Program-made: the position numbers and the translations under genes
Assembly (NCBI RefSeq): GCF_938045625.1
Contig: NZ_CALIAV010000005.1
Location: 1 to 37,758 of the forward strand
Direction: 5' to 3'
DNA from: an uncultured Campylobacter sp.
GTDB taxonomy: Bacteria; Campylobacterota; Campylobacteria; Campylobacterales; Campylobacteraceae
Length of the DNA: 37,758 bases
The notes under the pieces: generated by a model
The model's input: only the letters and a program-made list of their open reading frames with translations
Database searches by the model: none
Told to the model about the DNA's origin: nothing
Shown: positions 7,327 to 15,199 of the stretch, piece by piece
Position numbering within the stretch: the first letter of the stretch is position 1
How the letters are laid out: every line of letters begins with the position of its first letter

Positions 7327-7920
7327 ATGAACGCGTTTTTGCAGGGGTTGCTGCTGGGTTTTAGCGCGGCGGTACCGCTAGGGCCCGTAAACGTGATGAT
7401 AATGAGCGCGGCAGTAAGGTCGTTTTGGGCGGCATTTGCTATCGGGCTTGGCGCTATGAGCGCGGACGTGGCATATCTGCTACTTTTAGCGTTTGGCGTG
7501 CTTGAGTATTTGCAGGGCGAAACGGTAGAAAAAATCATCGGGATTTTTGGATTTTGTTATCTAGCCTACATCTCCTACGCCATATTTAAAAACGCAAACA
7601 AGCCTATAATGGCGGACGCGTTGGACACCGAGGCCAAATTTAGCAAAAACTATGCAAAAGGCCTTTTTGTCACGCTTGCAAACCCGTACACCGTTGGATT
7701 TTGGCTCAGCGTGGCCGGCTTTGCCAAAAGCTTTGAAAACGCAAGCGCAGTCGTGGCGGGGCTAGTCGCGGCGATATTTATCTGGATCGTTTCGATGCCG
7801 TTTGCCGTACATAAAAGCGCCAAATTTGTCTCGCAAAACGTCGCAAAATGGCTAAACTACGTGTGCGCGGTCATTTTGCTGGGGTTTGCTTTCTTTTTAC
7901 TTTATAAACTATTTTTATAA
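7327..7920 (+). CDS. LysE/RhtB family amino-acid exporter
   Basis: A 197-residue inner-membrane protein with about six hydrophobic segments, typical in length for the LysE/RhtB exporters that pump out amino acids or their analogues. The family start is clear: LQGLLLGFSAAVPLGPVNVMI, with the PLGPV loop. ANPYTVGFW is the conserved mid-protein Asn-Pro segment. ATG 7327 is preferred over ATG 7321 because AAAGGA (7316-7321) would abut the earlier one. The exported substrate cannot be read from sequence. It stands alone, between the inverted-repeat element and the GGDEF-EAL gene. Confidence 0.85.
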   Translation: MNAFLQGLLLGFSAAVPLGPVNVMIMSAAVRSFWAAFAIGLGAMSADVAYLLLLAFGVLEYLQGETVEKIIGIFGFCYLAYISYAIFKNANKPIMADALDTEAKFSKNYAKGLFVTLANPYTVGFWLSVAGFAKSFENASAVVAGLVAAIFIWIVSMPFAVHKSAKFVSQNVAKWLNYVCAVILLGFAFFLLYKLFL

Positions 7921-7956
7921 AATTTAGCTTTTATAATTAACTTAAGTAAATAATGA

Positions 7957-7962
7957 TAAAAT
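7957..7962 (+). promoter_or_regulatory. Possible -10 box for the GGDEF-EAL gene
   Basis: TAAAAT in AATGATAAAATGAG lies 26 bases before the ATG at 7989; an alternative TATAAT is at 7932-7937. AAAGAAG (7978-7984) is the ribosome site. Confidence 0.35.
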
Positions 7963-7988
7963 GAGAGTAATTTTTTTAAAGAAGTTTT

Positions 7989-9914
7989 ATGCAAAATTTA
8001 GATTTTAAAAAGTCGATGACGCAGTTTATCGTCCTGCCGATCGCCGTACTTGTGATCTGCTCGTGTCTGGCTATGGGTTTTATATTTTATAAAAAACTAC
8101 AAGACTCCTCCAACTATATCTCAAACATCGATATACAGAGTAAGGTAGAGTCTTATATGAACATATTGCAAATGATTTATAAAGACGTGGCAAAGCGCGA
8201 TGTAGAGGAGTTTCAAAGATATAGCGAATTAGCAAAATCTATCCCTTCGTGGATGGTGAAGCAAACAGGCGAAAAAAACGAACTCATCATCCTAGCTAGC
8301 TCGCAACAACCAAGCTTAATCGGGGAAAATTTGCCCTATAAATTTTGCGGTATGGACGCCAATGCACACGCAGAGTTAGCTCGCAACGGCGTCTATAAAA
8401 GTATAAAACTAATCCCAGACAATAAAGCCGAGATCTGCTATTTTAAAAATATAGACGGCGCGATAATAGGCTACAATATGGTTCAAGGCGTTAAAATTTC
8501 CGGTTTTGACGATCCGCTTTTTGCGCAGTGGTTTATCGTAAATATGAAAAATACATTTATCGTAACGAGCGTAATGGTGCTTATTTGTATTTTTCAATAT
8601 TTGCTTTTTTATAGAAGTATAAGAAATAATCAAGTCTCCCTAATGAAAACTAATGCCAAGCTCGTAGCCAATAATGCCGAGATGCAAAAGCGGCTTTATA
8701 GAGATTCTCTTACGGGTTTGCCTAATAAAACAGCTCTGGAGCGTGATCTGGAGGCGATGAAAAGCCCTAAAATCATCATTGTGGATATCGACGAATTTAG
8801 AAAAATGAATAACTACTTCGGTACTGCAGTTTGCGACAGAATTTTAGTACGAATGACGCAAATTTCGCAAAAATTCGCAGATGATAATAATATGACGGTG
8901 TACCGAGTGGGACCGGATCAGTTTGCATTTATCGAGGATGCGGCGTTTTTTATCGATAGGTATGAGGATTTAGCTACCGAACTTTTGGATAATATCAAAG
9001 GCCTAGTCGTCGATATCACCGCACTTGACGGCGAGCAAAGTGAGATAGAGATACACTGCACGGTGGGCTTTGCGCTTGATGAGACCGATACGTTTAAAAA
9101 GGCGATGGTGGCGCTTGAGTTTGCCAAACAAAGCGGAAAGGACTATTTTTGCTACTTTAAAAACATCGACGATACGCCGCAATACGCCGAGCAAATCACT
9201 CGCTCAAATATGATACGAAACGCTATCATAAACGATAGGATCGTGCCGTTTTATCAACCGATATTTAATAAAGAAAAGCAAATCGTAAAGCACGAAACTC
9301 TAATCCGCATCCAAAACAGTAACGAAACCATCTCTCCAAGCGTCTTTTTGGAGGTTTCAAAGCGCATCAAACGCTATACAGATATTGAAAAAATGTTGAT
9401 CGAAAAAAGCTTTAAACTAATCGCCGATAGGCCCGACGCCGTAATCTCTGTAAATTTATCCGGGCGCGATATGACCGACGGCGACGTAAGCGTGTTTATC
9501 ATCGAAAAATTAAATAAATACAAAGTTGCCGGACGCGTGATATTTGAAATACTAGAGGATGAAAACATCGAAAATATCGAGCGTATCGGAACATTTATCG
9601 AGCGCGTGCGCAGGATGGGCGTAAAGATCGCTATAGACGACTTTGGCTCTGGCTATAGTAACTTCTCTTACATCCTAAAACTAAAGCCCGACTACATAAA
9701 AATCGACGGCTCCATCATAAAAAATATCGATACGAGCGAGGACTCTCGCGCAATAGCGGGCGCCATCATCGCCTTTGCTAAAAAGCTTGATATCACGGTA
9801 ATAGCCGAATTTGTCCGCTCAAAAGAGGTGTTTGATACATGCGTAGAGCTTGGCGTGGACGAGTTTCAGGGCTTTTATCTAGGAGAGCCTAGAGACAGCC
9901 TTTATGAGGATTAA
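7989..9914 (+). CDS. Membrane-bound GGDEF-EAL protein, probable c-di-GMP phosphodiesterase
   Basis: A 641-residue signalling protein. Two membrane segments (about residues 13-33 and 189-209) frame a periplasmic sensor region of ~155 residues with no family I recognise. A GGDEF domain follows (about 235-395). The signature is GPDQF at 308-312 instead of GGDEF, so cyclase activity is unlikely; such domains often bind GTP and regulate a partner domain. The EAL domain (about 405-640) keeps the catalytic set: ETL (436-438) for EAL, Asn in SVNLSG, Glu in FEILE, DDFGSGYS (550-557), Lys in IKIDGS, Glu in IAEF, and FQGF. The likely net activity is therefore breakdown of c-di-GMP in response to a periplasmic cue. 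It is monocistronic with its own promoter region. Domain calls are firm; activity is inferred from residues. Confidence 0.9.
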   Translation: MQNLDFKKSMTQFIVLPIAVLVICSCLAMGFIFYKKLQDSSNYISNIDIQSKVESYMNILQMIYKDVAKRDVEEFQRYSELAKSIPSWMVKQTGEKNELIILASSQQPSLIGENLPYKFCGMDANAHAELARNGVYKSIKLIPDNKAEICYFKNIDGAIIGYNMVQGVKISGFDDPLFAQWFIVNMKNTFIVTSVMVLICIFQYLLFYRSIRNNQVSLMKTNAKLVANNAEMQKRLYRDSLTGLPNKTALERDLEAMKSPKIIIVDIDEFRKMNNYFGTAVCDRILVRMTQISQKFADDNNMTVYRVGPDQFAFIEDAAFFIDRYEDLATELLDNIKGLVVDITALDGEQSEIEIHCTVGFALDETDTFKKAMVALEFAKQSGKDYFCYFKNIDDTPQYAEQITRSNMIRNAIINDRIVPFYQPIFNKEKQIVKHETLIRIQNSNETISPSVFLEVSKRIKRYTDIEKMLIEKSFKLIADRPDAVISVNLSGRDMTDGDVSVFIIEKLNKYKVAGRVIFEILEDENIENIERIGTFIERVRRMGVKIAIDDFGSGYSNFSYILKLKPDYIKIDGSIIKNIDTSEDSRAIAGAIIAFAKKLDITVIAEFVRSKEVFDTCVELGVDEFQGFYLGEPRDSLYED

Positions 9915-10475
9915 AATTTAACTGCAGCGCTATTTTGTCGGAGGCTTTAATCTTTTGCTGTATTGTAAATTAGCTTTGATTTTTTGATGAATTATCGCCG
10001 ATTTTTATATCATTTTAACTTTTAATAAAAACAATAATGTCTCTTGCGGAAATTTTAAAGCGGACCGGTTTTTGTAAATAAACTACCAAGTAAAGATTTA
10101 TACAATGAAATCTCGTTGAGATAATTGCCGAATTTACGCACTTGACACGCTTTAGGGCCTGCTTCATTAACTTTTGCAATTATTTATGGATCAATTGCTT
10201 TCTTGTGTTTGTTCTAAGTTTGGTTTAGACTTTTGTTTTTGCGACAACGGCGTCAAATTTGACTTTAATTTTTATTGGGTTTTGGCGCTTCTTGTTTGAT
10301 TACGAAAAAAGCATCATATCGCGCAAGGATAAGATTTGTCTATGCGCCCAAAAATAAGTATAATTGGTTTTTGTAGTTTGGCTTGCGAGCTTTGTATGGT
10401 TTAAATTTTATCAAGATTGATCACCGAGTATTGTGATTAAAAACTATCAAATTTCAAGATATTTTTTGCAGAAAT
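9915..10475. other. Non-coding stretch after the GGDEF-EAL gene
   Basis: About 560 bases without a convincing gene on either strand and more AT-rich than the flanks. It may include the 3' tail of the GGDEF-EAL transcript, though no strong terminator is seen. The only definite signal is the promoter-like site at 10350-10364. A TTGATCAC / GTGATTAA hairpin (one G-U pair) lies downstream of it, around 10416-10440. Confidence 0.5.
10359..10364 (+). promoter_or_regulatory. Orphan promoter-like -10 box
   Basis: TATAAT sits in AAAAATAAGTATAAT (10350-10364), followed by TGG. The same 15 bases, followed by CGG, form the likely promoter of the TRAP binding-protein gene at 22765-22779. No plus-strand gene follows here, so if active it would make a short non-coding RNA. 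Confidence 0.35.
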
Positions 10476-10540
10476 AAAAAAGCTAAATTTAGCGACCTGC
10501 ATCGTAAAGACGCAGGTTAATTCGACTTACAAATTTAGCT
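10476..10540 (-). terminator. Terminator of the coaX-hisG operon
   Basis: On the minus strand AGCTAAATTT (10540-10531) pairs with AAATTTAGCT (10490-10481) and runs into TTTTT (10480-10476). Inside is a second stem, ACCTGC / GCAGGT. The outer stem starts within the hisG stop codon. A related ACCTGC hairpin lies at 7122-7184. Confidence 0.75.
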
Positions 10541-11148
10541 TAAATTTGCGCTTTGATTTTTTCGTAAAGCGATAAAATTTCGTCTTTTTTGATGATAAAG
10601 CTATTTTTATTTGCGATGAGGTGCGCAGAGCTATGCATGATGGTCTCGGCGACTCTGAGTCCGTTTTGCTTCATCGTCGTGCCCGTTTCCACGACGTCCA
10701 CGATAGCGTCGGCTAGCCCGACCAGCGGTGCTAACTCGATCGAGCCGTATAGTTTGATGATCTTTAGCGCGGTGGCCTTTGCGGCAAAATAGTTGCGCGA
10801 GATGTGCGGCATTTTAGTGGCGATCTTTAGTTCTGGCGCGTTTAAATTTAACTCCTCGCCCTCTTTGATACCCACGCAGACGCGGCATTTGCCGATCTTT
10901 AGATCAAGTAGGCGCACGACGTCGGGGCGATGCTCTTCAAGTACGTCAAGGCCCACCACGCCGATATCTGCAGCGCCGTTTACGACATAGGTCGGGATAT
11001 CTTGGTTGCGAACCATTAGAAATTTAAAATCGCCCTCGCTCATCAACAGTTTTCTATCCTCAAACTCAAACGAGCTTTGAAAAATTTTCCTAAAAATCGC
11101 GAGCGTTTCGTCGGCGATGCGGCCTTTTGGCAAAGCAACCGTTAGCAT
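10540..11148 (-). CDS. hisG: ATP phosphoribosyltransferase, short form
   Basis: HisG joins ATP and PRPP in the first step of histidine synthesis. The start MLTVALPKGRI, the central NGAADIGVVGLDVL and the PRPP loop IVDVVETGTTMKQNGL are typical. At 202 residues it is the short form, which lacks the C-terminal ACT-like regulatory domain of the ~300-residue long form. Short HisG enzymes need the HisRS-like partner HisZ for activity and feedback control; no hisZ lies in this window. ATG is at 11148-11146 with AGGA just ahead. The gene overlaps the end of coaX by 7 bases and so depends on that transcript. Other histidine genes are not nearby. Confidence 0.93.
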   Translation of the reverse strand: MLTVALPKGRIADETLAIFRKIFQSSFEFEDRKLLMSEGDFKFLMVRNQDIPTYVVNGAADIGVVGLDVLEEHRPDVVRLLDLKIGKCRVCVGIKEGEELNLNAPELKIATKMPHISRNYFAAKATALKIIKLYGSIELAPLVGLADAIVDVVETGTTMKQNGLRVAETIMHSSAHLIANKNSFIIKKDEILSLYEKIKAQI

Positions 11149-11771
11149 AAGATGTCCTTTTTTTGTTCGATTAGTTTTTGCATCCCACGAAATACGAGCA
11201 TGCGGTCGTAGATACTCGTGGTAAAAAAGCGCGATAAAAACTCGCCGTCGCCGCCCGTGAAGTAGATTTTCGAGCCGTTTGCCATATTTTCTATGAGAAG
11301 CAGGATCGGTTTGATGATGCCGTAGCTTACCGCGTCGGCCGTTTTTTGCGGGAGTGCATCGAGGTCGATTTGCGAATTTAGCGAGATTTTAAGTCTGGAC
11401 GAAATAGTTTCGCAAGCTTTTAAAAGGTGCGAGATGCCGGGCATTATTATGCCGCCAAGATGCATAGAGTCCATCATAACGTCCATAGTTATCGCACTAC
11501 CGGCGTCGATGATGAGGCCGTTTTTTACGGCATAGCAGCTAGCCACGCGATCGATACCAAGGCCTTTATAGATAGTATCTAGTTCAAAATAGGGCTCCAA
11601 ATTTACGAATCTGGGCGAATTTTGCAACCTTTTGGTTACTTCGTCGTTTACGCTGATAAAATAAATCTTCTCATCGCTTCTAAAATATTTAAAATTTTCA
11701 AGCTTGATTTTGGTGATTTTGCCGTCCTCAAAAAAGGTGGCGTTAGTATTGCCTACGTCACATAGAGTCAT
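11142..11771 (-). CDS. coaX: Type III pantothenate kinase
   Basis: CoaX phosphorylates pantothenate, the first step of coenzyme A synthesis. The ASKHA phosphate loop DVGNTNA is at residues 5-11, the substrate segment is YKGLGIDR, LIIDAGSAIT carries the catalytic Asp, and YFTGGDGEF is the adenosine motif. At 209 residues it is on the short side (many are 240-260), as seen in campylobacters. It overlaps the upstream 110-residue gene by 14 bases and hisG by 7, so the three are co-translated. Confidence 0.92.
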   Translation of the reverse strand: MTLCDVGNTNATFFEDGKITKIKLENFKYFRSDEKIYFISVNDEVTKRLQNSPRFVNLEPYFELDTIYKGLGIDRVASCYAVKNGLIIDAGSAITMDVMMDSMHLGGIIMPGISHLLKACETISSRLKISLNSQIDLDALPQKTADAVSYGIIKPILLLIENMANGSKIYFTGGDGEFLSRFFTTSIYDRMLVFRGMQKLIEQKKDILC

Positions 11772-12090
11772 ATTTGTAGCCGTTTTCTTTCATCAAATTT
11801 ACGGTTTTTGAGCAGATATCCGAGCTATAAAAAATAGCCTTTTTCTTAAAATTTATACCCGTTTGCTCGGCGATTTTGCTGGCTATTTCGTTGATTGTTT
11901 CAAACTCTTTGCTTAAAAATCTAGCCTTTGCGCTGCGAAAAAACAAAAGCGTATAAAAGCCCTTCATATCAACGCCCGTGAGTGCGGCAAGGGTCTTTTT
12001 TTTAGTAAATTTATCAAGCTCCGTCCAGCTTAAATTTTTTAAGATAATCTTTTTGGCTTCCAGAACTTGATAAATTTCTTGTTTCGTCAT
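11758..12090 (-). CDS. Conserved hypothetical protein, 110 residues
   Basis: A basic, soluble 110-residue protein without signal peptide or membrane segment. Visible features are a Lys-rich first half (KKIILKNLSWTELDKFTKKK), a central GFYTLLFFRSAKARFL and one Cys. I recognise no family. It overlaps the lipoprotein gene upstream by 4 bases and coaX downstream by 14. The same small gene lies between the coaX and lipoprotein genes in C. jejuni (Cj0395c, from memory), so it is a conserved campylobacter gene. Confidence 0.8.
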   Translation of the reverse strand: MTKQEIYQVLEAKKIILKNLSWTELDKFTKKKTLAALTGVDMKGFYTLLFFRSAKARFLSKEFETINEIASKIAEQTGINFKKKAIFYSSDICSKTVNLMKENGYKYDSM

Positions 12091-13097
12091 TTAAGCTCTA
12101 AACTGTAATCGTCGTAGTAAAATTCTTTTACACCGGCGAAAATTTGACTCTCGACCTCGTCTGAAAGCTCGTAAATTTTGGCATTGTCAAGCGCTAGATC
12201 TGTCTTTATGAGATATCCTGTTTTTTCCATTATATAAAGCGAGCCGTTATAGACGGTGGCGCTTGAAAAGATGGCGAATTTAAAATATGCGTCTTTGATT
12301 TGTTTCAAATTTAGGTCGCTAAGCACGATTTTGCCGTCTTTTAGCAAGATATATATATATTCGCCGTTTATGACGATGTCTTTGATCTCGCCGTTATAAT
12401 AAACCGTTTTTTCGGGATTTATCGAGACTATACGTTTGCCAGTGGCAGCTATCATCGTGTCGTTTACGACGTTGAGCGAGATGATGTTGTTAAAAAACTG
12501 CTCGCTACTCACGACCACGTCACGTAAAATTCGGCCTTGGTTTTTATCCGCGATCATGATCTTTCCGTCAAGCGTAGGAAATATAACGAGCGAGCTCATA
12601 AATAACGGCGCAGCGACGCGAGAGTCCTGGGCGTAGACGTTTGAGCTTTCAAACTCTAGCAAAGTATCGTTTGTTGCAATGTCGATGAGATATATGACAT
12701 TGCCCGCGCTTAAAAGGGCTAGTTTATTATCTTCTAGAGCGGCTGAAACGATTGCTTCATTGAAGCTTCTTTGAAATAAAATTTCGTTTGAGCTGTTTGC
12801 AACGATCAAATTTCCATCCAAATCGGAGCTGATAAATTTACCGTCGGCGGAATTTAACAAGGTTGCACCCTTTGGCAGCTTTATCTCGGGCGAGAGTAGG
12901 CCGTTTTTAGTTATCGCCATACCGTTTTTTAGCACCGCTCCGTTTATGCTCGCCGTCGCGATGCTCGCCGGCAGCCTGTTTTCTGAAATTTTTTCATTTT
13001 GCACATCGGTCGGTTCGAAATACTGCCTTTTTGTACTGCATCCGCCGAGTACCGCGACGCAGAGTGCAGCCGCTAAAATAGCTTGAAATTTTCTCAT
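12087..13097 (-). CDS. Lipoprotein with beta-propeller-like repeats (BamB-like candidate)
   Basis: A 336-residue lipoprotein. The N-terminus has a signal peptide and the lipobox LGGC with the lipidated Cys at 20. The rest is a series of short beta-strand repeats such as LPKGATLLNSADGKFISSD, GNVIYLIDIATND and DGKIMIADKNQGRIL. These resemble PQQ or quinoprotein-type propeller blades. It follows, with a 4-base overlap, a gene for a membrane-anchored TPR-like protein, which parallels the yfgM-bamB pair of enterobacteria, where BamB is the propeller lipoprotein of the outer-membrane assembly machine. That parallel is inference; overall sequence similarity to BamB is weak. The C. jejuni counterpart is annotated only as a lipoprotein (Cj0396c, from memory). 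Confidence 0.82.
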   Translation of the reverse strand: MRKFQAILAAALCVAVLGGCSTKRQYFEPTDVQNEKISENRLPASIATASINGAVLKNGMAITKNGLLSPEIKLPKGATLLNSADGKFISSDLDGNLIVANSSNEILFQRSFNEAIVSAALEDNKLALLSAGNVIYLIDIATNDTLLEFESSNVYAQDSRVAAPLFMSSLVIFPTLDGKIMIADKNQGRILRDVVVSSEQFFNNIISLNVVNDTMIAATGKRIVSINPEKTVYYNGEIKDIVINGEYIYILLKDGKIVLSDLNLKQIKDAYFKFAIFSSATVYNGSLYIMEKTGYLIKTDLALDNAKIYELSDEVESQIFAGVKEFYYDDYSLELK

Positions 13098-13660
13098 TTT
13101 GCATTTCCTTGATAGTGTTCTAAATTTTTGACGATGGATTGAAGCTGAGAATTTAAAGGAACCTTTTTAAATTCGTTTTTTGCTTCGTCGATTTTATTTT
13201 CTTTCATTAGCTCATACCCTCTAACAACGGCCTTATATGAAGTCAAAATTTGACCGCTAGGCTCGTTTATCTGGGATTTTACAATATCTTTTAAAAGCGG
13301 ATCTATTTGCTCGTTTGCTAGCGATTTTAGCGCGTCTGTGTCGTTGTTGTCAACCGCTCTTTTAAACTCGTAAAGCGCGTAAAGCGAGGCGTCTTTTTGT
13401 TTTAGTTCGGCTTTTGCTTGCTCGTCTTTTGGATTAAGTATCAGTTTTGCATATGCGGCGTTTGCGGCTTTAAACTCTTTTTCTTTCAAAGCGCCGTTTA
13501 TATAGTATCCCGCCGCGCCGATCACGCCTAAGGCGAGCGCACCGATGATAATTTTTTTATATTTTTTAAAAAATCTTTCGCTTTTGATTATGTTTTCTAA
13601 AAATTGTTCTTGAGTATTTAACTCTTCCTTTATAGAATCAATATCATCTTTGATGGCCAA
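13094..13660 (-). CDS. Inner-membrane protein with periplasmic TPR-like domain (YfgM-like)
   Basis: A 188-residue protein. It has a short charged cytoplasmic start (about 1-35), one membrane helix (about 36-54, KKIIIGALALGVIGAAGYYI), then a helical, Lys- and Ala-rich periplasmic part. The periplasmic part carries repeats like EFKAANAAYAKLILNPKDE and YELMKENKIDEAKNEFKKV that resemble tetratricopeptide units. This matches the layout of YfgM-type proteins. It heads the minus-strand operon ending in hisG and overlaps the lipoprotein gene by 4 bases. No enzyme motif is seen. Confidence 0.8.
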   Translation of the reverse strand: MAIKDDIDSIKEELNTQEQFLENIIKSERFFKKYKKIIIGALALGVIGAAGYYINGALKEKEFKAANAAYAKLILNPKDEQAKAELKQKDASLYALYEFKRAVDNNDTDALKSLANEQIDPLLKDIVKSQINEPSGQILTSYKAVVRGYELMKENKIDEAKNEFKKVPLNSQLQSIVKNLEHYQGNAK

Positions 13661-13696
13661 GTTTGTTCCTTAAATTTTAGTTATTGAAAGTTCGTA

Positions 13697-13702
13697 ATTG
13701 TA
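13697..13702 (-). promoter_or_regulatory. -10 box of the yfgM-like - hisG operon
   Basis: On the minus strand TTATGCTACAAT gives TACAAT preceded by TGC (extended -10), 37 bases before the ATG at 13660. Confidence 0.5.
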
Positions 13703-13743
13703 GCATAATAAATATAAAACAGCATAAAAATCAAGGCAAATTG

Positions 13744-13752
13744 TGTTATAAT
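13744..13752 (+). promoter_or_regulatory. Extended -10 promoter of the gatC-aroE operon
   Basis: TGTTATAAT combines TATAAT (13747-13752) with the upstream TGN, 31 bases before gatC. It is back to back with the minus-strand promoter. As no later gap in the nine-gene run exceeds 12 bases, it may also drive fur, lysS and aroE. Confidence 0.6.
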
Positions 13753-13783
13753 GCGGAAAATTTTAAAAATTTGACGAGGTTTT

Positions 13784-14071
13784 ATGCAGATAGACGATAC
13801 TTTATTAACCAAACTCGAAAAGCTTAGTTCGCTCAAAGTCGAGAGCGACAAGCGAAGGGAAATCGAAGGTCAACTCAGTGAAATTTTGAGCTTTGCAGGT
13901 ATACTAGACGAGCTTGATTTAAGCGCTTCTCAAGCGGTAGTAAGCTCCAGAGAGGGCGGAACTCCGTTAAGAGAAGACGTAAGAGTGAGCTCTGACGTGA
14001 TAGAAACTATACTTAAAAACGCTCCGATGAGTAGCGAACACTTCTTTGTCGTGCCGAAAATTATAGAATAA
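13784..14071 (+). CDS. gatC: Asp/Glu-tRNA amidotransferase subunit C
   Basis: GatC (95 residues) bridges GatA and GatB in the amidotransferase that converts Glu-tRNA(Gln) and Asp-tRNA(Asn) to the amide forms, needed because campylobacters lack direct GlnRS and AsnRS. The segment LTKLEKLSSLKV, the ILSFAGILDEL helix, PLREDVR and the C-terminal FFVVPKIIE are typical. GACGAGG lies just ahead of the ATG. It is the first gene of the run to aroE, 12 bases from pilT. gatA and gatB are not in the window. Confidence 0.92.
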   Translation: MQIDDTLLTKLEKLSSLKVESDKRREIEGQLSEILSFAGILDELDLSASQAVVSSREGGTPLREDVRVSSDVIETILKNAPMSSEHFFVVPKIIE

Positions 14072-14083
14072 GGAAAATTTTAT

Positions 14084-15199
14084 ATGGAGCAAATAAGGCA
14101 AGAAACTCAAAATGATAGTTTAGAGCCCAAGAAAATAGACGTGAGCTTGGAGACGTTATTAAAAACGGTCGTCCACAATAAGGCCAGTGACTTGCACCTT
14201 GTTGCAAGAAGCGAGCCGCAGATCAGAATAGACGGAACCTTGAGGCCGCTTGAGCTCGGCGTGCTAAAGGGGCACGATATACAAGATATCTGCTATGCGC
14301 TCATAACCGACGTGCAAAAAAGCGATCTTGAGGAAAATAGGGAGCTTGACTTCGCAATAGAGCTTCCCGGCGTCGGACGTTTTAGAGGCAACTATTACTA
14401 TACTATGAACGGCGATTTGGCTGCCGCATTTCGTATTATTCCGACAGATATTCCGTCTCTTGACGACCTTAGAGCACCTGCTATTTTTAAAGAAGTGGTA
14501 AAGCGCGAAAAGGGACTAATTTTGGTCACCGGACCTACGGGTAGCGGTAAATCGACGACGCTTGCCGCGATGCTAAACGAGATAAATTTAAATGAAAGAA
14601 AGCATATTATTACCGTAGAAGATCCTGTCGAGTTCGTACATACGAATAAAAAAGGTCTTTTTTCTCATAGAAACGTCGGCGTGGATACCAAGTCTTATGC
14701 CAAGGCGCTCAAAAGCGCACTTCGTGAAGACCCTGATATTATTTTGGTGGGCGAGCTTCGAGATAGAGAAACGATATCTACGGCTATTACGGCAGCAGAG
14801 ACTGGCCACTTGGTATTTGGCACGCTGCACACAAACTCGGCTATTCAGACTATCAACCGTATCATAGATAGCTTTGAGGGTGGCGAGCAGCTTCAGGTGC
14901 GAAATATGCTCTCGGTTTCGTTAACGGCGGTTATATCGCAAAGCTTACTTCCTAAAATCGGTAGCGGACGGCTTGCTATACATGAGATATTGATAAATAA
15001 TAATGCTATCGCAAACCTTATTCGAGAAAACAAGGTGCATCAAATTTACTCCCAAATGCAGCTAAACCAACAAGTAACCGGCATGATGACGCAAACGCAG
15101 TCCTTAATGAAAGCTATTAGAGCAAATCAAATCACGAAAGAAATGGCGATGAGATATTCAACCAATCAGCAAGAACTCGCGCCATTGTTAGGTATGTAA
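14084..15199 (+). CDS. pilT: PilT-like type IV pilus retraction ATPase
   Basis: A 371-residue secretion-type hexameric ATPase of the PilT family, which powers pilus retraction in twitching and DNA uptake. Walker A GPTGSGKST is at 150-158. An Asp box (ITVEDPVEF), Walker B (DIILVGELRDRET), His box (TGHLVFGTLHTNSA), HEILINN and the PilT-specific AIANLIRENKVHQI follow. The last motif points to PilT rather than PilB or GspE. The N-terminus is about 20 residues longer than usual. AAGGA precedes the ATG, and the stop overlaps cvpA (TAATG). In C. jejuni gatC is followed directly by the cvpA-like gene, so pilT appears inserted here. No other pilus gene is in the window. Confidence 0.9.
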   Translation: MEQIRQETQNDSLEPKKIDVSLETLLKTVVHNKASDLHLVARSEPQIRIDGTLRPLELGVLKGHDIQDICYALITDVQKSDLEENRELDFAIELPGVGRFRGNYYYTMNGDLAAAFRIIPTDIPSLDDLRAPAIFKEVVKREKGLILVTGPTGSGKSTTLAAMLNEINLNERKHIITVEDPVEFVHTNKKGLFSHRNVGVDTKSYAKALKSALREDPDIILVGELRDRETISTAITAAETGHLVFGTLHTNSAIQTINRIIDSFEGGEQLQVRNMLSVSLTAVISQSLLPKIGSGRLAIHEILINNNAIANLIRENKVHQIYSQMQLNQQVTGMMTQTQSLMKAIRANQITKEMAMRYSTNQQELAPLLGM

